Part shown: positions 54,795 to 64,000 of the stretch, one piece after another
Position numbering within the stretch: position 1 is the first letter of the stretch
Layout: the number at the start of each line of letters is the position of its first letter
Origin: Maribacter zhoushanensis
GTDB taxonomy: Bacteria > Bacteroidota > Bacteroidia > Flavobacteriales > Flavobacteriaceae
NCBI RefSeq assembly: GCF_029350975.1
Contig: NZ_JARKMR010000001.1
Span: 1,426,001 to 1,490,000 of the forward strand
Length of the DNA: 64,000 bases
Direction of reading: 5' to 3'
The notes under the pieces: generated by a model
Told to the model about the DNA's origin: nothing
Databases searched by the model: none
Seen by the model: the letters and a program-made list of their open reading frames with translations, nothing else
Program-made: the position numbers and the translations under genes

Positions 54795-57644
54795 TTATTG
54801 CTTGGTATTTATCAGCTGTAATAATTGCTGTTTTGTTATATTTTTTTGATTTTCAATCAGTTCGCCACTCTTATAAAAGTTATAATTGTAGTCTCCTTTT
54901 TGGTTAATGGCAGTTGTTACGCCATCGTACTCTCTTCCATTTTTATAAATACAGGTTGCAATAGGTGTTTCTTCACCATCAAAATAAAAATAGGCGGGAC
55001 CGTCACCAAAATAGAATAATCGAAGCCAATCTTGAATATCACTAGGTCTTATTATACGCTCAGGTTTAAGTGTACTTTCAAACTTTATGAGCATACTTTC
55101 TAAGTCGAAAATTAACTTTATTTTATTTAAGGCAATGCTTTCAATAGTAACGTTTGTGTCATATTCCTTGAAAGAAAACGAAGCATTGGAAATCCCTTTT
55201 TTGGAGAAGGAGAATCTACCCATTTCAATTCCATTACCGGTAACAATTGCAGTGCCTTCACTAGGGTCGGTATCTTTATAAATTACCTCGCTAGAATAGT
55301 TCGTCATATTATTTGAAGGTCTTTCATTTGTAGTCGTATAACCTTTAGATGTGTACTTAACTATGGCATCTGGTTTTTTGCTAAGTCCCCATGTATATAT
55401 ATTAGTCTGTACTAAGTTTCCATTTTCATAATGATGCTCTAGGGTATCGCTATTGTATACTTCAAGTAGATTGCCCTGAAATGGTTTTTCGTCTTTATAG
55501 CTTACACTATCTAAAATCACCCGCATATTAGAACCCATTGTAGTAAAATATTCCATGCCAGATTTTTTACCGTTTTCATAATGGCTTACAGATTGATAGC
55601 TGCTTTTTGCATTTGTATCTGGTATATTAATAGCTAGGGTAGTTAAAAAATCTCCCGAAAAAGGCATATTATTTTTATAGGTACCTGAAAGAAGTTCTTT
55701 GTCTTTGAAAGGAAGAAAAATAGTTTTGCTTAATGTTTTGCCTTTTTTAAATTGGGTTACTTCTTCTATTGAATTTGCTTTAAAGTTAACTACAGTTTCT
55801 TCTCCATTTTTTTTACCTTTTTTGAATCTTGACAGTGTATATCTCTCAGGAAAATAATTCTTGTCTATTTTTTCCAGCGTGGCAAAACTACCTTCAAACG
55901 GAAGCCCATTTTTATATAAACCTTCTGCTATTAATTCTTGGTCATAATAATATTTACTTTGTTGAAGTACATTTTCTTGATACTGATAAATTGCTTTAAA
56001 TTTTTGAGCATAATATTCAGATTTTAATTGTTCGCCTTCATTATAAGTGTTGCATGTATAATTGGTACCACCAGAATATTCATAAAACATCCCGGTAAAC
56101 GGTTGGTCATTTTTATACACACCTTCTGCTAATAATTCATTTTCTTTAAAATATTGAATTTGTCCATGTAGTTTACCTTCTTTGTAATTTCTACTAATAC
56201 TATCAAAAGGAGAATTGTAATTTCCATAAGCGAGTACGGGAGTTTCTAGCCCGTGTTTAAGACCGTTTTTAAAAGATATAACGGTGTCTTTGTAAATGGT
56301 AGTGCCATCAATTGGTTTGCCATTTTTGTACGTACAGAATGTGCTTGTCTTATTTTGTAAATTCTGGAAGGTTATTTTGCCGTCGTAAACACCTTGGTTA
56401 TAATTACCGGATGCGCTATAACCCTTGTATTTTTTAGTAACTAGAAAAGGACCTTCTTTTTCTCCAGCATTATAAGTGGTTAGGCTACCAGATATACGAT
56501 CATAGTCCTGACCAGAATACGCTTTGCCATTTTTATAAAGCAACTCGTATTTTTCTCCATTAAAATGAATTATTTTTTTAGTTTTCTCTTTTTCCTGAAA
56601 AAACAGAATTTCTATTTTTTTATTTTGATCATCAGAATTGTAAGAGGTTAATTTTGTTAGTAAACCATCTACGTACTCATAAACGTCATAGCCTTTGCAT
56701 TCTTCTCCTTTAAAGGGTCCTTGTTCTTTATATTCACACTCACATATTCTCTTCTCAAAAAGCCCTGTGCTTATGACCTTACCAGAAACCTTACCATTAA
56801 CATATTCATGAAGAGCTATTATTTTACCTTGTTCATTAAATTTAGTTAGCGGACCATTAAAAACCCCATTTTTATAAGTGGCGATTGTGCGCATGTATTC
56901 ATTGTAAAATGAACCTTTAAAAGGCATTCCTGATTTATTGATGCCTCTAGCTTTTTCTTTGCCATCTTCGTAATAAGAAATTTCTTCTCCTTCTTTTGTA
57001 CCATCATTAATAGCATAAAACTGTTTTTTTTGCGTGAAATTTAAATCGTAATAAGATGTGGTATATCCATCATTTTTGCCATTTTTATATGTGGTTTTTT
57101 CGGTTTGGGTATTGGTGAATTCTCCACTAAATCGTTTTCCGTTCTTGTTGATTCCTTTGGTGGCTATTGTGCCATTATCTGCATAACTTATTTCTTCGCC
57201 ATTTAATACACCATTGGCATAGGTTTGTAGCAAACGGTAAACAATAAAACTACCTGAATAAGGCTTATTGTTCTTATAAACGCCTTTAGAGCTAACTTGA
57301 CCTCCGTTTTTATAAATAGTATTCTCACCTTCTAAAACGCCATTATTATATTCTGATTCTATAGATTTTGTTCCGTCTTCAAAGTACCACGTAACTTTGC
57401 CGTGTAAGGTCTCTTTATCTAAATGGGACCAATAACCCTGCATTTGCAGATTACCATTTATATAATAGTCTTTAACTTTATATAAATCACCTTCTTTCTC
57501 TAACGGCACAAGGCGAAAAAACGCGGCATTTTTCTTATCTGTTTTATTCCACTTGGAATTAAAGTAAAGGGTGTCTTTTTGTGCTATAAGGTTGGTAGCG
57601 CTACAAAAGACAACTAATAGAATAATTTGATTCTTAATGCTCAT
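54795..57644 (-). CDS. Large exported MORN-repeat (YwqK-like) protein 2
   Basis: 949 residues with signal peptide (ends LIAQ). Same layout as its neighbour: N-terminal KDTLYFNSKWNKTDKKNAAFFRLVPLE, then many MORN-type units (YKNNKPYSGSF, YENGKKSGMEYF, YNAGEKEGPF) up to about residue 800 and a non-repeat C-terminal region. It overlaps the DKNYY gene by 11 bases, so it follows it in the same transcript. Tandem duplication of the gene is evident. Confidence 0.8.
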   Translation of the reverse strand: MSIKNQIILLVVFCSATNLIAQKDTLYFNSKWNKTDKKNAAFFRLVPLEKEGDLYKVKDYYINGNLQMQGYWSHLDKETLHGKVTWYFEDGTKSIESEYNNGVLEGENTIYKNGGQVSSKGVYKNNKPYSGSFIVYRLLQTYANGVLNGEEISYADNGTIATKGINKNGKRFSGEFTNTQTEKTTYKNGKNDGYTTSYYDLNFTQKKQFYAINDGTKEGEEISYYEDGKEKARGINKSGMPFKGSFYNEYMRTIATYKNGVFNGPLTKFNEQGKIIALHEYVNGKVSGKVISTGLFEKRICECEYKEQGPFKGEECKGYDVYEYVDGLLTKLTSYNSDDQNKKIEILFFQEKEKTKKIIHFNGEKYELLYKNGKAYSGQDYDRISGSLTTYNAGEKEGPFLVTKKYKGYSASGNYNQGVYDGKITFQNLQNKTSTFCTYKNGKPIDGTTIYKDTVISFKNGLKHGLETPVLAYGNYNSPFDSISRNYKEGKLHGQIQYFKENELLAEGVYKNDQPFTGMFYEYSGGTNYTCNTYNEGEQLKSEYYAQKFKAIYQYQENVLQQSKYYYDQELIAEGLYKNGLPFEGSFATLEKIDKNYFPERYTLSRFKKGKKNGEETVVNFKANSIEEVTQFKKGKTLSKTIFLPFKDKELLSGTYKNNMPFSGDFLTTLAINIPDTNAKSSYQSVSHYENGKKSGMEYFTTMGSNMRVILDSVSYKDEKPFQGNLLEVYNSDTLEHHYENGNLVQTNIYTWGLSKKPDAIVKYTSKGYTTTNERPSNNMTNYSSEVIYKDTDPSEGTAIVTGNGIEMGRFSFSKKGISNASFSFKEYDTNVTIESIALNKIKLIFDLESMLIKFESTLKPERIIRPSDIQDWLRLFYFGDGPAYFYFDGEETPIATCIYKNGREYDGVTTAINQKGDYNYNFYKSGELIENQKNITKQQLLQLINTKQ

Positions 57645-58419
57645 TTGTTTCTTCAGTTTTCTTTGTTATTGCTATGTTGCCACCATGATCACTATAAAAA
57701 TTAGTGTGGTCTTGCGCAATAAATTTATATTCGTATTCTTTTAGCTCTTCATAACTAAAAGCTTTAAAGGAATTATAGTCGGCTTCCTTGATTTTTTCCC
57801 TTTTAAAAAAGATTGACTTTTCATCTTTTGAAATATCATTTGACAATTTGCTAAACGAACCAACTAAGGCACTTTCAATAACATTGCCTCTATAATAAAC
57901 TTGGTTTTTGTCTTTTGCATGTTGACTGTAGTCATCTCCAATTACTGAAAAAGTATTTATGTCAGCACCAATTACCACACTATTAACATCTGAAGGTTGA
58001 TAATATACTTGGTTGTCATCTAAAGCGTAATCGTGATTTAAAAACCTAAAGCTTAAACCATGGCTGTTAGGGATGATGTTATTGTCATAATACACGCCAT
58101 ATGCATCTGCCGTTACCATTTTTTTTAAAACTTTGAATGTAACTGGGTCACGCTTAACAAGTTTTTTTGCTTCATTAAAAACACTTGATTTATCTATGCC
58201 GTAATATTTAGTTAGTTGCTGAAAGGTTTTAGCATCTGCATCTTCTACAACATCAATGGAAGTATGCGCTTTTGTGTAGTATTCCTGACCAAGTCTATAA
58301 ACAGAATGGTATAGGACCTGATTTCCCTTTATTTCGTAAAACGTTTCGTCAGCATCAGAGCAAGAGGCTACTATTAAGATAAGTATACATAGAAGTATCT
58401 GTTTTAAACTTAAATACAT
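57634..58419 (-). CDS. DKNYY-domain lipoprotein
   Basis: 261 residues with lipobox VASC near residue 20. DKNQVYYRGNVIESA, DDNQVYYQPSDV and KDEKSIFFKREKI are DKNYY-type repeats. The family is common in bacterial envelope proteins, with no defined function. It lies 1 base after the Ycf48-like gene and overlaps the MORN 2 gene, so it belongs to a four-gene operon. Confidence 0.78.
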   Translation of the reverse strand: MYLSLKQILLCILILIVASCSDADETFYEIKGNQVLYHSVYRLGQEYYTKAHTSIDVVEDADAKTFQQLTKYYGIDKSSVFNEAKKLVKRDPVTFKVLKKMVTADAYGVYYDNNIIPNSHGLSFRFLNHDYALDDNQVYYQPSDVNSVVIGADINTFSVIGDDYSQHAKDKNQVYYRGNVIESALVGSFSKLSNDISKDEKSIFFKREKIKEADYNSFKAFSYEELKEYEYKFIAQDHTNFYSDHGGNIAITKKTEETNEH

Positions 58420-58420
58420 A

Positions 58421-59602
58421 CTATTTGTTTAATGTGTTTGTTTTATACAAATTGTCCCTGTCTAAAATAAGTACTTCATCAGCAATAGCTTGAATTCCAA
58501 ATGACTCCCCCGTAAATAGGACCTCTTCATTATCTGATGTCAAGAAAGGTTTAATTGAGGCGTCATCTATATTGAATTCGTATACAAAGGTATCTCTGTA
58601 ATAATCTGAAGATATACTTGTGGTAATTAATGCAGTTTCTTTGGTAAAAAGAATATCGGAAATGTTGGCTTTATGTCCGTCACCATCTTGCGGCATGTCA
58701 ATTTTACGCCAATCTTTTCCGCCGTTATCTGTATAGAATAGGTCTCCTGCCAGACCTCCTATTAAGCCAATGTTTTGGTTTGAGAATGCAATAGAGTTGA
58801 GGTTTACAAAATCTTTACCATCCGTCTCAAACAGTAGTTGCCAATTTAAACCGCCATCGGTACTTTTATAGCTTCTACCAGAAAAAGTAACTACAATAAT
58901 TTCTTTTTCTGAAAAGGCGACAAAGTCTGAAATTCCTTCTGTTTCTTTTTCTAAGCCCTTGTGTTCAATAGTAGTCCAAGTTTTACCCGCATCTATGGTT
59001 TTTAGAATAACAGCAAAACCTTCGTCTTTTCCGTTGATATATCCATAACCAGTAATAAAGCCAACTTGCTGGTTAACAAAGCGTATTTTGTAATATTTGT
59101 TAAAGAAATAACCTCTTTTTTCATATAGATCTTTGGTATTGAATACATTCCAATTCTCTCCTAAATCCGGTGTGGTGAAAACATACTCGCTATCACCTAT
59201 AACATAGATGTTGTCACCTGAAAATGCTGCAGAATAAAACGGATTACCGAATCTAGAAAACCGATTTTCTAACCAATTTTCACCTCCATCTTTTGTGATT
59301 CTGGTTATTAAACCGGCACCGCCAACGATTACCCCAATATCTTGGTTTTTAAAAGACATACCGTTATACATATGAAAGCCTGTATCTTCTATATGATGTA
59401 AAACGGAAACTTCTTGTTTGGTTGTGGCATTTAAAAAAGTTGTTCCTTTTTGGGTAATAGTATCTTTAGTTACAAACTCAGTGTCTAGAACTAATTCTAC
59501 TTTATTGAAACCAGTCAATGGTTTTTCTTCTTGGTCATTTTGCCCTTTGCAGGATTGTAGAACAAGAATTAAAACTAGTAGTAAATACTGAAATATTTTC
59601 AT
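58421..59602 (-). CDS. Ycf48/BNR-type beta-propeller lipoprotein
   Basis: 393 residues, lipobox LQSC near residue 18. Repeated propeller motifs typical of Ycf48/BNR proteins: ITRDGG-like (ITKDGGENWLENRF), TPDLGENWNVF, TIDAGKTWTTI, STDGGLNWQLLF, TDNGGKDWRKI, plus IGLIGGLAGDLF. In this family the fold often supports protein assembly or surface contacts. First gene of an operon with DKNYY and the two MORN proteins. Confidence 0.82.
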   Translation of the reverse strand: MKIFQYLLLVLILVLQSCKGQNDQEEKPLTGFNKVELVLDTEFVTKDTITQKGTTFLNATTKQEVSVLHHIEDTGFHMYNGMSFKNQDIGVIVGGAGLITRITKDGGENWLENRFSRFGNPFYSAAFSGDNIYVIGDSEYVFTTPDLGENWNVFNTKDLYEKRGYFFNKYYKIRFVNQQVGFITGYGYINGKDEGFAVILKTIDAGKTWTTIEHKGLEKETEGISDFVAFSEKEIIVVTFSGRSYKSTDGGLNWQLLFETDGKDFVNLNSIAFSNQNIGLIGGLAGDLFYTDNGGKDWRKIDMPQDGDGHKANISDILFTKETALITTSISSDYYRDTFVYEFNIDDASIKPFLTSDNEEVLFTGESFGIQAIADEVLILDRDNLYKTNTLNK

Positions 59603-59708
59603 GATTAATTTCTTTTAAAACAACTGATACTACTATAACGGAATAATTTTAATAAGTTATTATTACGGAAGAAACAGAGTTGTTTTTTGGAATTAGATTC
59701 TCTTGGCA

Positions 59709-61685
59709 TCAATCTTCTTTTTTCATCATAAGTTGCACCAATGCTACTAAAGCACCACCAATTATTCCTAGAATAATAAACGGAAGGAATAATGTATCTA
59801 TGATTTTTCTAAAGAAAGATTTATTGTTTTTTTTCTTTCTTTTAATAACCTTGACTCCAAGGTCATCTAAAGCATCTTCGGCTTCTTCACATTTTGTTTC
59901 GTAAAACTCCCAATCATTAACATCTTGTAAATTGTCTACCGTTTTTTGAAACGCTATGGCAGCTTTATCTTTTTGATTTGTGGCATTGTAGCAAAGACCT
60001 AAATAATAAGCTACCAAACCTACTTCTTTAGGTTCTTGTTCCTGTATTATTTCTTGTTCTAGAAACCATTCCATTTCTGGTATATATTTATCATATACTT
60101 TTTCTTCTGTTACCGCATATTCATAAAATATTTTCCCTGAAAATATGACATAATGGGCAGCATCTTTTGCCCCTTGTCCTATCTTGTTATAGAGTTCTTT
60201 TGCCTTAAAATAATTTGCTTCTGCATTTTCTAGATCTCTTAAACCAACATAACATTTTACTAATCGTAAAAAGTATTTTTGCCTCTCGTTAATACTTAAT
60301 ACTTTACCATATTGCTTAAATACCGTTTGTGTGCTTTCTATTGATTTTTGATAATTTTTACCTTCAAAATAATCATAAGAAGCATTTTCAACATTTTCCC
60401 TAAACGGACTCATTTGAAAGCCCTCTATATGAATGCTTCCCGCTTTGTCATATAACAACTCTTTCTCTTTGTCATCTTTTAGGGTTTCAGCATAATTGCC
60501 AAGTGCATTTGCATAATTATTACAGAGCATGGCAAATAAATGGGGTTGGTTGTTGTGGGTGTCTCCTTTGCCATGTAGCAGATAATCTTTGTATTGCTGA
60601 TAGCCTACTTCACCATACTGTATGGCTATTTGGGCTATTTTTTTCTTCTTCTTGTTCTTTTTGGTTTTATCGAATAGGATAGTAAAAGTGGATAATGTAT
60701 TGTACATGTGTACAGAAGGACCGGAAAACTTAAAAGGAAGACTTAAAAAATCATTGTTAGATTTTTTTGCCGCTTTTTTAATTCTATCTAAGTCCGTATA
60801 AGCAGTATGGTTTTCGCAATTAAAAAGATGTTTAAAAGCTTCGTATGCCTTTACATAATTTTTAGTTTCAAAGTAATGTGTATTTGCAATAGCAGTTACT
60901 AATAAAGCATTGTTTGGATATACTTCTAACCACTTTTCTACTTCTGGATAATACTTTTCGTAAAAATCTAGCTTATCCGTTATCTTAAAATGTTCTTTTT
61001 CATTTCTAATAATATTAAATAATAAGCCCAGTAATTGTGGATGCTTGTCTAGTTTTTTGGCATCGTACATTTCTTTTAGTTTGATGCCGTATTGCAATCT
61101 ATAACCATCTTCGTTATCAAAAGACCAAGTGTAATGCGTTAGCAGAATTTCTTCTGCAATCGTATAATTTTCTTTTTCTAGATGTTTTAAACCTGCTAAG
61201 CCATTATTATAAAAAAAAGGATACTTTTTATAAGCTTTATACCAGAGATCTAAGGCATCATCTAATAGTTTTTGCTCGTATTTATAAAAAGCAAACTTGT
61301 CTAGGAGCTCGCTTTCTTTTTCATGTTTTACATAAGACTTATCATAAAGAGTCTGTAATTCTACTAACTGCTCTTCAATTACATTTTCTGCTTTATCAGG
61401 TATGGAAAGTGCATCGTTATAAACCCACCAAAGCCAGTCATACCCTATCATCTTATCTTCTTTAAACTGATTGTTTTCTGAAATAAATGTGGCGTCTTCT
61501 ATTATTTTCGAAGTGTTTTGGAAAATGTCGGCATTTAAACGCATACGCAGCGTTAGCATATCTATATCAATCGGATTTTTTTCCAATATCTGTTCAATGA
61601 TTGACAGTGCCTCATAACCTAGTTTTTGTTGATTGGCATCTTCACTATCTAGTTGACTTAAAATTTTCTTTAATTGGTTTTTCAT
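59709..61685 (-). CDS. TPR-rich protein with C-terminal membrane anchor
   Basis: 658 residues. Long helical repeats resembling TPRs, for example LYDKAGSIHIEGFQMSPF and YYLGLCYNATNQKDKAAIAFQKT. The C-terminus has a basic stretch (KRKKKNNKSFFRK) followed by a hydrophobic helix (FLPFIILGIIGGALVALVQLMM), a tail anchor with the repeats in the cytosol. It lies 23 bases after the NADase-type glycan-binding gene. Role unknown. Confidence 0.7.
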   Translation of the reverse strand: MKNQLKKILSQLDSEDANQQKLGYEALSIIEQILEKNPIDIDMLTLRMRLNADIFQNTSKIIEDATFISENNQFKEDKMIGYDWLWWVYNDALSIPDKAENVIEEQLVELQTLYDKSYVKHEKESELLDKFAFYKYEQKLLDDALDLWYKAYKKYPFFYNNGLAGLKHLEKENYTIAEEILLTHYTWSFDNEDGYRLQYGIKLKEMYDAKKLDKHPQLLGLLFNIIRNEKEHFKITDKLDFYEKYYPEVEKWLEVYPNNALLVTAIANTHYFETKNYVKAYEAFKHLFNCENHTAYTDLDRIKKAAKKSNNDFLSLPFKFSGPSVHMYNTLSTFTILFDKTKKNKKKKKIAQIAIQYGEVGYQQYKDYLLHGKGDTHNNQPHLFAMLCNNYANALGNYAETLKDDKEKELLYDKAGSIHIEGFQMSPFRENVENASYDYFEGKNYQKSIESTQTVFKQYGKVLSINERQKYFLRLVKCYVGLRDLENAEANYFKAKELYNKIGQGAKDAAHYVIFSGKIFYEYAVTEEKVYDKYIPEMEWFLEQEIIQEQEPKEVGLVAYYLGLCYNATNQKDKAAIAFQKTVDNLQDVNDWEFYETKCEEAEDALDDLGVKVIKRKKKNNKSFFRKIIDTLFLPFIILGIIGGALVALVQLMMKKED

Positions 61686-61708
61686 TCTTAGCTTTTAATT
61701 TACAGATG

Positions 61709-62563
61709 TTAATACACATCTAATCCATCAAAATATATTTCTGTTATGACGGTGTCATCATAATTATCGCCTGGGTACACACTTAAGATTTCAAACCGGA
61801 TAGTATCTCCTGATTCTATTTCTTTATTATAAGATTTGAACTGATTGCCTTTCTCATCTCTATACTTGTAATAACTTTTACCATCTTTTGTAATACCACG
61901 ATAGGTAATTTCATAACCTATTGTTGGTATTTCAAAAATTTGTTCTGCATACACATCTTTTAGCTCAAGAATGGCAAATTCAATATTATTTACACAAACT
62001 TTTAATTGCTTAACTCTTGAATTATTTTTCCAAGTTGTTTTGTCTTTGATATAACCATTCGCAATCTTAATGGTTGTAATACGCGGATGTTGTGGAGGGA
62101 AATTAAATTCTATATACTCACCTATACCATAGCCTTTTACACCTTCTACCCACGCTGTGCCATAACTTAAGTCACTAATACTGGCGTAGTCGTAGTAATT
62201 GCCATTTTGCGGTTCTAGGGCAGATGATACTTTGCAGAATGCAGTAGTATTATCTAAATGGTTTATGTTATAGCCTTCATCTGTCCAATCATCTCCGCAA
62301 ACAATGCTCCACATGTCTTCACAAGCTTCACTATAACCTAGCGCGCTACATTTATTTATTAAATCATCTTTGGTTTCATCATCGTAATTTTCCCAAACTG
62401 CGCTATCTGTAAACAATGCTTCACATGTAGACCATATTTGTTTTTTCTCTTCGAAATTATATTCCTTACCAATGGTTGGTTTTAGTGTGGGTGTTTCTTG
62501 GTCAAAAACTGAAAATTGCATCCAAAAAAACAACGAATAAGTAAGTATTTTAATCAAATTCAT
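61709..62563 (-). CDS. Exported protein with NADase-type glycan-binding domain
   Basis: 284 residues with signal peptide. After a helical part with four Cys (CEALF, CSALGYSEACEDM) comes a discoidin-like domain: ISDLSYGTAWVEGVKGYGIGEYIEFNF, IKIANGYIKDKTTWKNNSRVKQLKV, as in the NADase-type glycan-binding domain family. The domain name comes from bacterial toxins, but no NADase catalytic part is present. Middle gene of a unit with a lipoprotein and the TPR protein. Confidence 0.78.
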   Translation of the reverse strand: MNLIKILTYSLFFWMQFSVFDQETPTLKPTIGKEYNFEEKKQIWSTCEALFTDSAVWENYDDETKDDLINKCSALGYSEACEDMWSIVCGDDWTDEGYNINHLDNTTAFCKVSSALEPQNGNYYDYASISDLSYGTAWVEGVKGYGIGEYIEFNFPPQHPRITTIKIANGYIKDKTTWKNNSRVKQLKVCVNNIEFAILELKDVYAEQIFEIPTIGYEITYRGITKDGKSYYKYRDEKGNQFKSYNKEIESGDTIRFEILSVYPGDNYDDTVITEIYFDGLDVY

Positions 62564-62574
62564 TTTATACGCTT

Positions 62575-63417
62575 TTATTGAAGTGTTTTAAGCGCTGTTT
62601 CTTCCCGCACTTCTCCGTTTTTTAATAGCCTAAATTTAATTTTACTCTCTTCTTTATAAAGTTTAATTTCTTGAAAATCATAGCTAAGTACCTCAGTTAT
62701 ATCAGAGAACAAACCGCCACCTTCGTTTATGAATTTGGTTAAAATTTTCTTGTCCTTTTCTGATATGGGATCTTGTATTCTTTCTTTTTCTTTAAATATT
62801 ATACTTGTTCCCTTTAATTGAAAGCGTTGTTGAGCTACTCGTTTTCTTATGTCATAGTGGTAATTGTATGACAGTAAAAAATTATTATATCCTTCAGGGA
62901 TTACTCCTGAATACATTTCTAGGGTATTGAAAACTGCTGTTTCTCCTTCTTGCTTACTCATAAGATTGATTGCTATACTTTTTACACCACTTTTTTTGTG
63001 CTTTAAGAAAACATCTTCCAAACTGTCTGTGTAAACAGGGTTGGTTACCCATTCATCATCCACCTTAAAAAACAATTTCTCACTTCTGTTTTTGGAACTC
63101 GTATAATCAAAAACAATAGAATCATTTAATTCTTCATTATTTCCAGCAAATAAAATATAAGGTTGCAAAAGTTCTTTCTCAGGGTATAACCTAACTTCAT
63201 TATCCTTTATACTGTAGTCACCATATACATGTACATCTACAGAATCTTGTGACGTGTAATAATGAAACAAATTATTATCTAGTAGCGCCAATTTGGTAGG
63301 CACTTCCTTTTCTGATAAATCATAGATACCTCTTATAAATGTCTTTTCCTTTATTTTTATCTGTTCTGCGCAACTTGCATAAAGACATAAAATGCAAAGG
63401 GCTATTATGTATTTCAT
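62575..63417 (-). CDS. Lipoprotein, unknown
   Basis: 280 residues, lipobox YASC near residue 16. Mature part is beta-rich in the first half (IRGIYDLSEKEVPTKLALLDNN, YGDYSIKDNEVRLYPEKE). I do not recognise a family. First gene of the three-gene operon with the glycan-binding-domain protein and the TPR protein. Confidence 0.6.
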   Translation of the reverse strand: MKYIIALCILCLYASCAEQIKIKEKTFIRGIYDLSEKEVPTKLALLDNNLFHYYTSQDSVDVHVYGDYSIKDNEVRLYPEKELLQPYILFAGNNEELNDSIVFDYTSSKNRSEKLFFKVDDEWVTNPVYTDSLEDVFLKHKKSGVKSIAINLMSKQEGETAVFNTLEMYSGVIPEGYNNFLLSYNYHYDIRKRVAQQRFQLKGTSIIFKEKERIQDPISEKDKKILTKFINEGGGLFSDITEVLSYDFQEIKLYKEESKIKFRLLKNGEVREETALKTLQ

Positions 63418-63488
63418 GTATATCTTATGATTTAACCAAAAATTTTACCAGATGGTATTAAAAATGCCATGTACCTATAACAAATAAA

Positions 63489-63508
63489 GCTGAATAAAAT
63501 TATTCAGC
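63489..63508 (-). terminator. Terminator after the right-edge gene
   Basis: The stem GCTGAATA (63489-63496) pairs with TATTCAGC (63501-63508) around a 4-base loop; on the - strand it is followed by TTTATTTGTT. It ends transcription of the gene at 63548-64000. Confidence 0.7.
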
Positions 63509-63547
63509 CTTATTCTTACTTATAGGAAATGGTTAGTATGTAATGTC

Positions 63548-64000
63548 TTAAAAATCAATATCATCACTTAAGTTTGCGCTCTGACCTTGGTACATTTCAT
63601 TAAAGTGTGCCTCCCACTTTTCTGTAAGTTCACCTTGTTCAACCAAAAGTTCACGCATTTTATCTGAATCTGGATTTTCTTGCATAGCAGATTGTATTTG
63701 ACCGCCCCAGTGCATTGCTAATTGTGAAAACTCTGTCATAGAGACATCGTATTCTTTTTGTAAATCTATTTCAACACCCACATCTTGTGCAATGGCATAA
63801 TGTCTTTCCATTTTAATATAATCGCTCCAATTAGGATGTTTAGCAAGTGCTACTTCAGGACCCTCTGCTCCACCTGCAGCGTTAGCGAACTTACCTTGTT
63901 TCGGATTCATAAATACCTCCCCATAGAATTTCATATCATCATGGCTCAATTCAGCCATTTTTCCATTCCATTGGTTTTTAGTATCCTCCCATACTGGTAA
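63548..64000 (-). CDS. Cytosolic protein, unknown (5' end probably outside window)
   Basis: From the ATG at 63958 it has 136 residues, but the frame stays open to the window edge (LPVWEDTKNQWNGK precedes the Met), so the true start may lie to the right. The sequence is acidic and helical (MAELSHDDMKFYGEVFMNPKQGKFANAAGG, and ELTEKWEAHFNEMYQGQSANLSDDIDF at the end). No signal peptide in the visible part. I do not recognise a family. Confidence 0.6.
   Translation of the reverse strand, partial: LPVWEDTKNQWNGKMAELSHDDMKFYGEVFMNPKQGKFANAAGGAEGPEVALAKHPNWSDYIKMERHYAIAQDVGVEIDLQKEYDVSMTEFSQLAMHWGGQIQSAMQENPDSDKMRELLVEQGELTEKWEAHFNEMYQGQSANLSDDIDF

Noticed and set aside
61709-62563. An NADase toxin
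   Set aside because: Only the glycan-binding type domain is present; no catalytic NADase part is visible.

Overview
The window is low-GC DNA from a member of the Bacteroidota, most likely a marine Flavobacteriaceae. This is inferred from a PorP/SprF gene next to a giant protein with a gliding-type (type IX secretion, CHU_C-like) C-terminal domain, several LytTR regulators, Bacteroidota-type -7 promoter boxes (TAnnTTTG) and many lipoproteins and TPR proteins. No rRNA, tRNA, CRISPR array or transposase gene was seen.

Region 1 (1-4.9 kb) is a signalling block. A FIST sensor protein (5' end outside the window), a soluble histidine kinase, a stand-alone Hpt protein and a LytTR response regulator are translationally coupled on the + strand. 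They converge on a receiver-only protein and a membrane dCache-type histidine kinase on the - strand.

Region 2 (5.2-22.1 kb) is the most interesting part: an exopolysaccharide locus. It holds a TPR/beta-barrel outer-membrane protein, two flippases, two GT4 glycosyltransferases, two proteins in which a phospho-receiver (REC) domain is fused to a polyprenyl-phosphate-type GT2 glycosyltransferase, and a - strand block with a 1029-residue GT-C-like membrane protein, a lipoprotein, a membrane-anchored GH5 hydrolase and a small CoxI-like membrane protein. The flippase-GT4-REC/GT2 order occurs twice, so the locus contains a segmental duplication; the second copy encloses the four - strand genes. Three + strand promoters share a 27-bp element placed exactly 31 nt before a -7 box. 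My model is that the neighbouring kinases control polysaccharide output twice: at transcription, perhaps through the LytTR regulator, and at enzyme level by phosphorylating REC-GT2. The genes and motifs are seen; the wiring is inferred.

Region 3 (22.2-34.2 kb) is mixed accessory and housekeeping DNA: a FUSC transporter, DUF1569, a Crp/Fnr regulator with candidate operators, an NAD(P)-binding protein, DUF2147, GNAT, a DUF4442/unknown/CrtA-like trio, DUF4272, and an ATP-grasp gene broken by an internal deletion and frameshift.

Region 4 (34.5-45.8 kb) has the PorP/SprF protein, the 1951-residue repeat-rich surface protein (plant-type LRRs, Ig, BspA-like repeats, Fn3-like, 18 Cys modules, CHU_C), a LytS/LytTR-type kinase-regulator pair and an SPFH/SHOCT protein.

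Region 5 (46.1-64 kb) is a long - strand run of poorly characterised exported proteins and lipoproteins, including twin MORN/YwqK-type proteins above 900 residues, a DKNYY lipoprotein, a Ycf48-like propeller, an NADase-type glycan-binding-domain protein, TPR proteins and a fatty-acid-hydroxylase-family enzyme. The last gene runs off the right edge.
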